The notes below the pieces were generated by a model. That model saw only the letters and a list, made by a program, of their open reading frames with translations. It was not told the DNA's origin and did no database searches. A stretch of 6,833 bases of DNA from positions 1 through 6,833 of the forward strand of contig JAEOTN010000113.1 of the NCBI GenBank assembly GCA_016839865.1, written 5' to 3'. Source of the stretch: Promethearchaeota archaeon. Lineage in GTDB: Archaea > Asgardarchaeota > Lokiarchaeia > Sigynarchaeales > MK-D1. The position numbers and the translations under genes were made by a program. This document shows, one piece after another, positions 1 to 5,394 of this stretch (position 1 is its first letter; each line of letters opens with the position of its first letter).

Positions 1-762
1 CCATCAAAAGAAGAACAAAAACTCATTGTCCAGGAAATTGAAAAGCAATTCACTAGACTTGATGAAGCTGTAAAATCCTTGAAATCTACTAAAAACAAAC
101 TTAAAACATATCGAAAAAGTGTTTTGAAGGCTGCTTTTGAAGGAAAGTTCTCTGAAGAATTTGACTTTGAAATTAAAAAGATAAAGGATTTTAGGAGAAA
201 AGGTGGAGGAACTCCAAGTACTAAAAATAAATCTTTCTGGAATGGAAATATCTATTGGATTACTAGTGCGAATATTGATGATAAGAATAATATCACATAT
301 GATAAGAAGATATCTAAAGAAGCCGTTAAAAACTCATCAACAAACATAATTCCAAAAAACTCAGTTATTGTAGTTACGAGAGTAGGTTTAGGGAAAGTTG
401 CTGTTAATGATAGGGAAACTGCCATTAATCAAGACTGTCAAGGAATAATTTGCGAGGATATTAATCCACATTATTTAATGTGGTACTTGAAAAGTATATC
501 TTACGAATTTATTCGAAAAGGACAAGGGACGACCATTAATGGGATTACAATTTCAAAATTAAACGAGACGTCTGTTAAGATACCTCCATTAGAAGTTCAG
601 TTTCAGATAGTCCAAGAAATAGAATTTCGTTTTTCAGTAATTGATAAACTAGAAGAGACAGTTGATAAGTCTCTTGATAGAGCTGAAAAACTTCGAAAAT
701 CAATTCTAAAATCAGCTTTTGAAGGGAAACTCGTTAAGTATGAGGATGATAAAAATGACTGA
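1..762 (+). CDS. hsdS: Type I restriction-modification specificity subunit HsdS, 5'-truncated by the window
   Basis: Specificity subunit that would pair with HsdM and choose the DNA sequence to be methylated or cut. The frame is open from base 1, so the start and first target-recognition domain lie outside. The 253 visible residues are the central helical spacer (about 1-52), a second target-recognition domain (about 53-195) and the C-terminal helical region. The spacer and C-terminal region are internal repeats: QEIEKQF...KSVLKAAFEGKF and QEIEFRF...KSILKSAFEGKLV, the coiled-coil helices that dock two methyltransferase subunits. The recognition domain shows family-typical GGGTPST near its start, IPKNSVIVVTRVG, and IPPLEVQFQIVQEIE at the exit. 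The end overlaps hsdM by 8 nt (ATGACTGA), which suggests translational coupling. The S-before-M order is unusual. An in-frame TTG at 79 is internal to conserved spacer sequence and is not the start. Confidence 0.93.
   Translation, partial: PSKEEQKLIVQEIEKQFTRLDEAVKSLKSTKNKLKTYRKSVLKAAFEGKFSEEFDFEIKKIKDFRRKGGGTPSTKNKSFWNGNIYWITSANIDDKNNITYDKKISKEAVKNSSTNIIPKNSVIVVTRVGLGKVAVNDRETAINQDCQGIICEDINPHYLMWYLKSISYEFIRKGQGTTINGITISKLNETSVKIPPLEVQFQIVQEIEFRFSVIDKLEETVDKSLDRAEKLRKSILKSAFEGKLVKYEDDKND
742..745 (+). promoter_or_regulatory. Shine-Dalgarno site for hsdM
   Basis: GAGG, 9 nt before the ATG at 755 and inside the last codons of hsdS. It supports 755 over the in-frame upstream codon at 719 and fits coupled translation of S and M. 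Confidence 0.5.
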
Positions 763-2215
763 TCCACAACACTTAGTTAATAAGCTCTGGAATTATTGTA
801 ATATCCTTAGGGATGACGGTCTCTCTTACGGAGATTATGTTGAGCAGCTAACATATCTCTTATTTCTCAAAATGGATAATGAACGATCAAAACCACCATA
901 CAACAAAGAATCAAGAATACCAAAACAATATGGTTGGCAATCCCTATTAGATAATGATGGTGCAGATTTAGAGACTCACTACATCAAACTTCTCAGAGAA
1001 CTTGGAAAAGAAGAAGGAATTATCGGAATCATATTCAAAAAAGCTCAAAACAGAATTTCAGATCCAGCCAAATTAAGAAAATTGATCGTGGAATTAATCG
1101 ATAAAGAAAACTGGTTGTCCTTAGAAGCAGATGTTAAAGGAGATGCCTACGAAGGGTTGTTAGAGAAGAACGCTGCTGATGTGAAAGGTGGAGCGGGACA
1201 ATATTTTACACCAAGACCTTTGATTAATGCGATTGTAGAGGTAATGAAGCCAGATCCTGGAATGAAAATTCATGATCCAGCTTGTGGAACTGGAGGTTTC
1301 TTGTTATCGGCTTACAATTACATTGCAAAGAATTACAAAATGGATAGAGATCAGAAAGATGAATTGAAACACAGAACATTTACCGGAAATGAAATAGTTC
1401 CTATGGCTGCAAGGCTTTGTGTAATGAATTTATATTTACATGGAATAGACGGAGAAGTTAATCCAATAGATGTAACTGATTCTCTGAAGAAAAATCCAGG
1501 TGGGATTTATGATATGGTACTAACTAACCCGCCTTTTGGTAAGAAATCATCTGAAAAGGTTGTCACTGAAGAAGGAGAAGTAAAAAAACAGGATCTTGTA
1601 GTTCTTAGAGATGACTTTTGGGCAAGAACAGGTAACAAGCAACTTAACTTTTTACAGCATGTCAGAAGTATATTAAAGATAAATGGAAGAGCAGCGATTA
1701 TTCTTCCAGATAACGTTCTTTTTGAAGGCGGAGCTGGTGAAACTATCAGAAAAAAGCTAATGGAGACATGCGATCTCCATACAATAATCAGATTACCAAC
1801 AGGAGTATTTTACGCTCAAGGTGTTAAAGCAAACGTTTTATTCTTTGATAAAAAAGCAGCCTCAAAAGATCTATGTACATCAAAAGTCTGGATTTATGAT
1901 TTGAGAACAAATACTCATATCACGCTTAAGGAAGATCCTTTGACGCTTGAGCATCTTAAAGATTTTATCAAATGTTACAATCCAGATAATCGTCATGAAA
2001 GAAAAGAAACTGAACGATTCAAATCCTTTAATTATGAAGACATCATTAAACGTGATAAGACCAATCTAGATGTCTTTTGGTTGAAAGATGAAAACTTGGA
2101 TGATTTAGATAAGTTACCCGATCCAGATATCATTGCAAATGAAATTGTCGAAGAATTAGAAGATGCTCTTGAGCAAATCAAGGAGATTTCAGGGGATGTG
2201 ATAGAAAGTGATTAG
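755..2215 (+). CDS. hsdM: Type I restriction-modification DNA methyltransferase subunit HsdM
   Basis: N6-adenine DNA methyltransferase that uses S-adenosylmethionine and works with HsdS to protect host sites. At 486 aa it is full length for the family. The N-terminal helical domain (about residues 5-140, including KLWNYCNILRDDGLSYGDYVEQ and the LTYLLFLKM stretch) is typical of HsdM. The catalytic domain follows: GQYFTPRPL at 148-156, the SAM-binding motif DPACGTGGF at 174-182, and the catalytic NPPF at 258-261. All key residues are present. The ATG at 755 is preferred over an in-frame codon at 719 because the protein then begins MTDPQHLVNKLW, has an SD at 742-745 and overlaps hsdS by only 8 nt. 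No HsdR follows on this strand; the next genes are a 49-aa protein and a tail-anchored protein, so a restriction subunit, if any, must lie upstream of the window or elsewhere. Confidence 0.96.
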   Translation: MTDPQHLVNKLWNYCNILRDDGLSYGDYVEQLTYLLFLKMDNERSKPPYNKESRIPKQYGWQSLLDNDGADLETHYIKLLRELGKEEGIIGIIFKKAQNRISDPAKLRKLIVELIDKENWLSLEADVKGDAYEGLLEKNAADVKGGAGQYFTPRPLINAIVEVMKPDPGMKIHDPACGTGGFLLSAYNYIAKNYKMDRDQKDELKHRTFTGNEIVPMAARLCVMNLYLHGIDGEVNPIDVTDSLKKNPGGIYDMVLTNPPFGKKSSEKVVTEEGEVKKQDLVVLRDDFWARTGNKQLNFLQHVRSILKINGRAAIILPDNVLFEGGAGETIRKKLMETCDLHTIIRLPTGVFYAQGVKANVLFFDKKAASKDLCTSKVWIYDLRTNTHITLKEDPLTLEHLKDFIKCYNPDNRHERKETERFKSFNYEDIIKRDKTNLDVFWLKDENLDDLDKLPDPDIIANEIVEELEDALEQIKEISGDVIESD

Positions 2216-2274
2216 ATAGAAAATGTTAGTGTTAATAATGCAAAAAAAGGTAATTGATTGATAAAAAAATATAA

Positions 2275-2281
2275 GGAAAGG
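2275..2281 (+). promoter_or_regulatory. SD-like GGAAAGG before the 49-aa gene
   Basis: Purine-rich GGAAAGG lies 8 nt before the ATG at 2290, a normal spacing. Just upstream, AAAAATATAA (2265-2274) looks like a TATA box but is centred only about 20 bp from the ATG, too close for a clean leaderless start. Read-through from hsdM, 74 bp upstream, is equally possible. Confidence 0.45.
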
Positions 2282-2289
2282 TTTTCAAT

Positions 2290-2439
2290 ATGAGTCGATT
2301 CTATAAATATGGTAGATACTGGTACACTACTAAAACAGAGGCGAAGTCAGCAAAAAGGCACGGAGAAAGAGTATATTATGACAAAGGGATGAGAGCTTAT
2401 TATATTATAAGACCTCGGCGTTCATTCTGGAGTTGGTAA
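2290..2439 (+). CDS. Small basic Tyr/Trp-rich protein, 49 aa, unknown function
   Basis: I do not recognise a family. Evidence that it is a gene: ATG with an SD-like GGAAAGG 8 nt upstream, a stop (TAA) one base before the next ATG, and a strongly biased composition. It begins MSRFYKYGRYWYTTK and ends IIRPRRSFWSW. It has 8 Tyr, 3 Trp, 13 Lys/Arg and only 3 acidic residues, a net charge near +10. The pattern suggests a strand (YWYTTK), a helix (about residues 16-24, TEAKSAKRH) and two strands (RVYYDKG, RAYYIIRP), a small alpha/beta fold that could bind nucleic acid; this is inference. Its near-contiguity with the membrane-anchored gene at 2441 suggests the two are made together. There is no signal peptide or membrane segment. 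It could be a spurious ORF, but position and SD argue against that. Confidence 0.68.
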   Translation: MSRFYKYGRYWYTTKTEAKSAKRHGERVYYDKGMRAYYIIRPRRSFWSW

Positions 2440-2440
2440 G

Positions 2441-2947
2441 ATGGTTAAGGAAAAAAATGGGATATGGAAGGTTTTATACCATCTTCATATAATCAAAGGG
2501 CATTATCAAGCAGAAAGCAAAACTCAAAATCTTGAATTAGACGAATATATTGATACACTTAAAAAATCCATAGACCGCAATAAAACGCCTGCTTTTAAAA
2601 ATATTGAAGAAAAAACAAAATCGTATTGGAAAAATTTAATTTATAATTCGGCAAAGGAATTGACAGTTACAATCAAAAAAAGAAGCACAAAAGGCCAACA
2701 GTTCTCAAAAGATTTGAAAGAACTTGAAGAATATCAAAAAAACATAAAATCCGATGATTTGGATTTAGAGACCCTTCAATTAATCTATGAAGTTAATCTT
2801 AAAGAGATACGAGCCAGAGTCAAAGAAAAATTAGAAATTGAAAAACATAACAATAACCGATATTGGATTGGATTGATTTTTGGTTTTGTTTTAGGAATAA
2901 TAGCAAGTATTATTGCACCAATAATATTCGAATTGATCCAAATATAA
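2441..2947 (+). CDS. Tail-anchored helical protein, 168 aa, unknown function
   Basis: I do not recognise a family. Residues 1-140 are hydrophilic, Lys/Glu-rich and mostly helical, with likely coiled-coil stretches around 85-138 (KDLKELEEYQKNI; LKEIRARVKEKLEIEK). Residues about 142-167 form one strongly hydrophobic segment with glycines at 144, 148 and 152 (GLIFGFVLGIIASIIAPIIF). The protein is therefore predicted to be anchored by its C-terminus with the bulk in the cytoplasm. There is no N-terminal signal peptide. The ATG follows the stop of the 49-aa gene by one base, and a GGAG at 2429-2432, inside that gene, serves as a plausible SD 8 nt upstream, so translation is probably coupled. It ends 16 bp from the convergent Cas4-like gene. 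Its place in a restriction locus hints at an accessory or membrane-acting defence role, but no motif shows this. Confidence 0.8.
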   Translation: MVKEKNGIWKVLYHLHIIKGHYQAESKTQNLELDEYIDTLKKSIDRNKTPAFKNIEEKTKSYWKNLIYNSAKELTVTIKKRSTKGQQFSKDLKELEEYQKNIKSDDLDLETLQLIYEVNLKEIRARVKEKLEIEKHNNNRYWIGLIFGFVLGIIASIIAPIIFELIQI

Positions 2948-2963
2948 CGGTTCAATTTTCCAG

Positions 2964-3662
2964 TCAAAAATGATTGATATTTTGGCCTTTAATCTTCGTA
3001 ACTTTACTGCATGAACTCACCCAATCACAAAACTCACAATCCTTGCTGGATTTAGGTATTTTACCATTTACAATCTTCAAGGCCTTTTTGAATATATTCT
3101 CTGCATTTTTCACAGATATTTTCTTTCGGATCAGGTCAGTATGAAATACAATGTCCCCTTTTGTCTTGATCTTATTCGGATGAATGAATAACAAATAAGC
3201 ATAGTTCTCGGTATTATAACCATTTTTTCTTAAAAGAAAAGTATAGATATCTAGTTGATCCTGATAATAATCTGCTGAATTCTCCTTCAATGGAAAACCC
3301 CTAGTTTTGTAATCTAAAACAATCAGTTTGTTTCGTTTTTGAAGAATTTCGTCAACTGCTCCTCTTAGTACATTCTCTTTTCGATTCATCCATTGAAGAC
3401 CTTTTCGATTATTCCTCCATGTTTTCAAAAGATCCAAATCATCAAATAATTTTACAGGACCTTTTAACTCAGAGAGTTCAGGAGGGAGTTTTCCTTTTTT
3501 CCTGAATGAATCAAAGTGTTTTTTGAATAGCAAGTCCATTCCCGAAGGAAGAGATGGAAAAGGACCACTAGGCCTACGGATATCCTTCTTGAACCGAAGC
3601 CAGAAACATCGTGGACATTCTTTCAATAGTGACAAGCTTGAAGGTGAAAAGGTATATTCCAT
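2964..3662 (-). CDS. Stand-alone Cas4/RecB-like PD-(D/E)XK nuclease with probable Fe-S cluster
   Basis: A 232-aa protein with the full RecB/Cas4-type active site: His49, Asp104 in GAVDE, the Asp117-x-Lys119 pair in LDYKT, and the Q136-x3-Y140 motif (QLDIY). Four cysteines in the Cas4/AddB arrangement frame it: C16 in ECPRCFWL, and C209-x2-C212-x5-C218 at the C-terminus, expected to bind a 4Fe-4S cluster. C19 is an extra cysteine. Such enzymes are Mg/Mn-dependent DNA exo- or endonucleases. No cas gene or CRISPR array is near, so a spacer-acquisition role is unsupported; repair or defence is more likely. I chose the ATG at 3662 because MEYTFSPSSLSLLKECPR is the usual family beginning and a TATA-like box lies about 26 bp upstream. 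An in-frame ATG at 3734 would add 24 residues. The N-terminal sequence PSGPFPSLPSGMD is one I associate from memory with DPANN/CPR homologues. Confidence 0.88.
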   Translation of the reverse strand: MEYTFSPSSLSLLKECPRCFWLRFKKDIRRPSGPFPSLPSGMDLLFKKHFDSFRKKGKLPPELSELKGPVKLFDDLDLLKTWRNNRKGLQWMNRKENVLRGAVDEILQKRNKLIVLDYKTRGFPLKENSADYYQDQLDIYTFLLRKNGYNTENYAYLLFIHPNKIKTKGDIVFHTDLIRKKISVKNAENIFKKALKIVNGKIPKSSKDCEFCDWVSSCSKVTKIKGQNINHF

Positions 3663-3683
3663 TGATGAAGGTAGACTCTTGAA

Positions 3684-3693
3684 AATTATTAAA
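3684..3693 (-). promoter_or_regulatory. TATA-like box for the Cas4-like gene
   Basis: On the minus strand it reads TTTAATAATT, centred about 26-27 bp before the ATG at 3662. No SD precedes that ATG. This is the spacing of an archaeal TATA box for a leaderless mRNA and separates this gene from the EVE-nuclease gene 151 bp upstream. Inferred from position and composition only. Confidence 0.45.
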
Positions 3694-3813
3694 GCTATTG
3701 ATGAATGGAATTTTAAGTTTTTGAAGATAATCAAAGTGTTCTGTCTTAATCATTCTCTCATTTACCAACTGGAATGTATACAATAATATTTATGACATGG
3801 GATAAAAGTTAGA

Positions 3814-4707
3814 TTAATATAATTTGAAATCAATAGAATAATGTTTTACAGATATTCCTTGAGTTGCAGATATTGCATAATCCATTTTTTCGTCACTCTC
3901 TTTACAAATTATTACTCCTTCTACTAGTTGATTTTTCGTTGCTAAATTTTTTTTCACCCAGCCCATATAACGGAGTAATTGTCCAACTACTTTGTCACTT
4001 TCACGGCCCTTTTTTAATTCAAAAACAATAAAATTTCCATCTTTATCAACAGTTAAAATATCAATATATCCTATATCAGTGGTATATTGAGAACCAAGAT
4101 TACCGTTTTCATCTTGAAATAATTCTAAATCCCTATCAAAATTTATATTTTTCCAATTCGAAATAATAAAATCTTGTAAATATTTTTCTAAAATGAATTC
4201 ACTTTTATTTTCAATTCCCTCTTTAGTGCCTCTTGATGACACTTCAATCAATGAATCGGATTGTATTACGTCAAAATCAGGTTCAGTAATAGATCTTACA
4301 CCGCTTTGAAAATATAGGGGGGCGATTTCCTTTTTCACAATGAAATCAAGTCTATCGGCTAAATATTTTAGTTCCTTAGGCGTACTAAAAGCTTCAAATT
4401 CATCAAAAGTAACAATATTTTTCCAATCTTCTAAAATTACTTGAATTGGAGGAGAATAATTATTTAGATTTTCCGCTTTGATACAATTTGAATTTAGTGT
4501 TCCAGTTCCTAAGAACTTTTGGCCATCTGATCCAGCAAGATAAAAAGTTACTTTATCACCCGGAGAAAGTCTTTTTCTATTTGGTGTCTTATCACCTATC
4601 CCCCATACTTTTTCTTTGTGTAATGTTTCAAATATTTCTTTTCCTTTCCACTTTTTTCCAGTTGGATCAATCCAATCATTTACAACAAAAACCCAATAAT
4701 TAATCAT
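3814..4707 (-). CDS. EVE domain fused to NucS-like PD-(D/E)XK endonuclease; candidate modification-dependent restriction enzyme
   Basis: A 297-aa two-domain protein. The N-terminus (about 1-140) matches the EVE fold of the PUA/ASCH/YTH class: YWVFVVNDWID at the start, VWGIGDKTPNR, then LSPGDKVTFYLAG and KFLGTGTL. The C-terminus (about 165-297) is a NucS/DUF91-type nuclease: helix with Glu174, catalytic Asp216 in GYIDILTV, Glu230 and Lys232 in VFELKKGR, and the helix GQLLRYMGWV with Gln243 and Tyr247. All expected catalytic residues are present. EVE domains are thought to read modified bases, and fusions to nucleases are interpreted as enzymes that cut modified foreign (often phage) DNA; the specificity here is unknown. 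A strong SD (GAGGTG) sits 5 nt before the ATG. The position beside a type I methylation system fits a defence island. A mismatch-repair NucS role is less likely given the EVE domain. Confidence 0.9.
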   Translation of the reverse strand: MINYWVFVVNDWIDPTGKKWKGKEIFETLHKEKVWGIGDKTPNRKRLSPGDKVTFYLAGSDGQKFLGTGTLNSNCIKAENLNNYSPPIQVILEDWKNIVTFDEFEAFSTPKELKYLADRLDFIVKKEIAPLYFQSGVRSITEPDFDVIQSDSLIEVSSRGTKEGIENKSEFILEKYLQDFIISNWKNINFDRDLELFQDENGNLGSQYTTDIGYIDILTVDKDGNFIVFELKKGRESDKVVGQLLRYMGWVKKNLATKNQLVEGVIICKESDEKMDYAISATQGISVKHYSIDFKLY

Positions 4708-4712
4708 TCAAA

Positions 4713-4718
4713 CACCTC
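4713..4718 (-). promoter_or_regulatory. Strong Shine-Dalgarno site for the EVE-nuclease gene
   Basis: Reads GAGGTG on the minus strand, 5 nt before the ATG at 4707. It fixes the start and shows this mRNA has a leader, unlike the genes with a TATA-like box at about -26. The A/T-rich stretch at about 4721-4745 probably contains its promoter, but I cannot place one box with confidence. Confidence 0.7.
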
Positions 4719-4783
4719 TAGATAAATTCTACTTAATTTTATTTTCCATCAATATGTTTAGAACTTTTTCGGTTTTATGGCAA

Positions 4784-4795
4784 TCAATATATTGA
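4784..4795. repeat. Perfect 12-bp palindrome
   Basis: TCAATATATTGA. It lies just outside the hairpin cluster and could be an operator-like site for a dimeric regulator of the EVE-nuclease gene, about 80 bp upstream of its start. A/T richness makes chance a fair alternative. Confidence 0.4.
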
Positions 4796-4796
4796 G

Positions 4797-4826
4797 GATT
4801 AAGCAGTTCTGTGCTCCGCCTTAATC
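4797..4826. repeat. Inverted repeat with 7-bp arms and 16-nt loop
   Basis: GATTAAG (4797-4803) pairs with CTTAATC (4820-4826). It is the first member of the cluster and the only one with a long loop. Confidence 0.55.
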
Positions 4827-4832
4827 ATTCTC

Positions 4833-4851
4833 CAGGGAACATCGTTCCCTG
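4833..4851. repeat. 8-bp stem, triloop hairpin
   Basis: CAGGGAAC, loop ATC, GTTCCCTG: a perfect 8-bp stem. Confidence 0.75.
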
Positions 4852-4857
4852 TCTCTT

Positions 4858-4874
4858 CAAAAGCTTCGCTTTTG
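4858..4874. repeat. 7-bp stem, triloop hairpin containing a GCGAAGC core on the minus strand
   Basis: CAAAAGC, loop TTC, GCTTTTG. The minus strand contains GCGAAGC, a sequence known to form an exceptionally stable single-stranded DNA mini-hairpin with a GAA loop. Confidence 0.75.
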
Positions 4875-4890
4875 CAGATCCCTTCCACTC

Positions 4891-4918
4891 GACCTATTGA
4901 AGTTTTGCTTCAATGGTC
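4891..4918. repeat. Bulged hairpin, first of a twin pair
   Basis: GACC (4891-4894) and ATTGAAGT (4896-4903) pair with GCTTCAAT (4907-4914) and GGTC (4915-4918) around a TTT loop. T4895 bulges and T4903-G4907 is a wobble pair. Twin of the hairpin at 4917-4942. Confidence 0.7.
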
Positions 4919-4942
4919 CATTGAAACTTTGTTTCAATTGGA
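4917..4942. repeat. Bulged hairpin, second of a twin pair
   Basis: TCC plus ATTGAAAC (4917-4927), loop TTT, then GTTTCAAT (4931-4938), bulged T4939 and GGA (4940-4942). The 19-nt core differs from its left neighbour at three positions that keep the pairing. The outermost bases 4917-4918 are also claimed by the left hairpin, so the two stems compete at their bases. Confidence 0.72.
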
Positions 4943-4962
4943 GCAAAATGGTTTAATGGTCA

Positions 4963-4975
4963 AGCCCTTCGGGTT
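4963..4975. repeat. 5-bp hairpin with TTC loop
   Basis: AGCCC, loop TTC, GGGTT (one G-T wobble). Last member of the cluster. On the minus strand the core is CCC-GAA-GGG. Confidence 0.5.
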
Positions 4976-5012
4976 CGGTGCTGTATCAAAAGATAACGTC
5001 CAGAAGTGTGCC

Positions 5013-5022
5013 ATTAAAAAAT
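5013..5022 (+). promoter_or_regulatory. TATA-like box for the DUF4870-like gene
   Basis: ATTAAAAAAT, centred about 26 bp before the ATG at 5044. With no SD before that ATG, this supports a leaderless start at 5044 instead of the GTG at 4978. Confidence 0.42.
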
Positions 5023-5043
5023 GCTACCACAAATAAATTCCTC

Positions 5044-5394
5044 ATGGATGGTAAAATTGATGCAGCAATTGGATACGCACCTATCGGTGGTTTACAGTTT
5101 ATTATAGCAATTATAAACTTATTTAGAAAAGACAAATTTATCAAATTCCATGCTCTCCAATCTCTGGCATACTGGATTCTTGTCATACTCATTGCGGTTC
5201 CCTACTTCATGTTCGTATCCTGGATTGCTAGTGGATCTGTTTTTGGACTTCTCCTTCTCATGCTGTTCCTATTCATCTTGGTCGCTGCAATACCTATCTA
5301 TTATGCTGTTGAAGCATTCAAAGGAAAAACTTTCTATATTCCTATTGTTGGAAAATCAATTGCTGGAATAGTTGGTTATTCACAGCTTAAATGA
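5044..5394 (+). CDS. DUF4870/Tic20-like small membrane protein, 116 aa
   Basis: The pattern is that of the DUF4870 (Tic20-like) family: a short N-terminus, a hydrophobic helix with AAIGYAPIGGLQFIIAII (residues 7-24), the conserved charged turn RKDKFIKFHALQSLAYW (28-44), a second helix (about 41-60), a third (about 65-88), and the C-terminal AFKGKTFYIPIVG. I see three membrane helices. The family is widespread but its function is not established; resemblance to the chloroplast import component Tic20 does not prove protein transport. The reading frame is open from a GTG at 4978, which would give 138 aa, but the family starts close to the first helix, and a TATA-like box is well placed for ATG 5044. 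The 3' end overlaps the convergent 201-aa gene by 8 bp. Confidence 0.85.
   Translation: MDGKIDAAIGYAPIGGLQFIIAIINLFRKDKFIKFHALQSLAYWILVILIAVPYFMFVSWIASGSVFGLLLLMLFLFILVAAIPIYYAVEAFKGKTFYIPIVGKSIAGIVGYSQLK

Larger units (their letters stand above)
4708..5043. other. Non-coding region with a cluster of short triloop hairpins
   Basis: 336 bp between divergent genes. The left 90 bp are A/T-rich and hold the EVE-gene SD and presumably its promoter. From 4797 to 4975 at least six short inverted repeats follow each other, itemised separately. The right 60 bp contain a TATA-like box for the gene at 5044. No convincing gene is seen here. The frame leading into 5044 is open from a GTG at 4978, which lies just past the last hairpin. 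Confidence 0.8.

Noticed and set aside
719..754. Longer N-terminus for HsdM
   Set aside because: The extra 12 codons lie inside the conserved end of hsdS. The ATG at 755 has an SD and gives a family-typical start.
3663..3704. C/D-box small RNA (TGATGA at 3663-3668 and 3699-3704)
   Set aside because: No CTGA D box lies at the required distance and no terminal stem is present. One copy abuts the start codon of the Cas4-like gene and the other falls in its upstream region.
3523..3786. Open frames overlapping the 5' part of the Cas4-like gene (87 codons on +, 69 codons on -)
   Set aside because: They are shadows in other frames of a gene with a complete catalytic motif set. Neither product has recognisable features.
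4797..4975. CRISPR array
   Set aside because: The repeats are short inverted repeats with different sequences and irregular spacing, not direct repeats with unique spacers of constant length.
4978..5043. GTG start giving a 138-aa DUF4870-like protein
   Set aside because: The 22 added residues are not typical of the family, the GTG falls just after the last hairpin, and a TATA-like box is well placed for the ATG at 5044. Not fully excluded.
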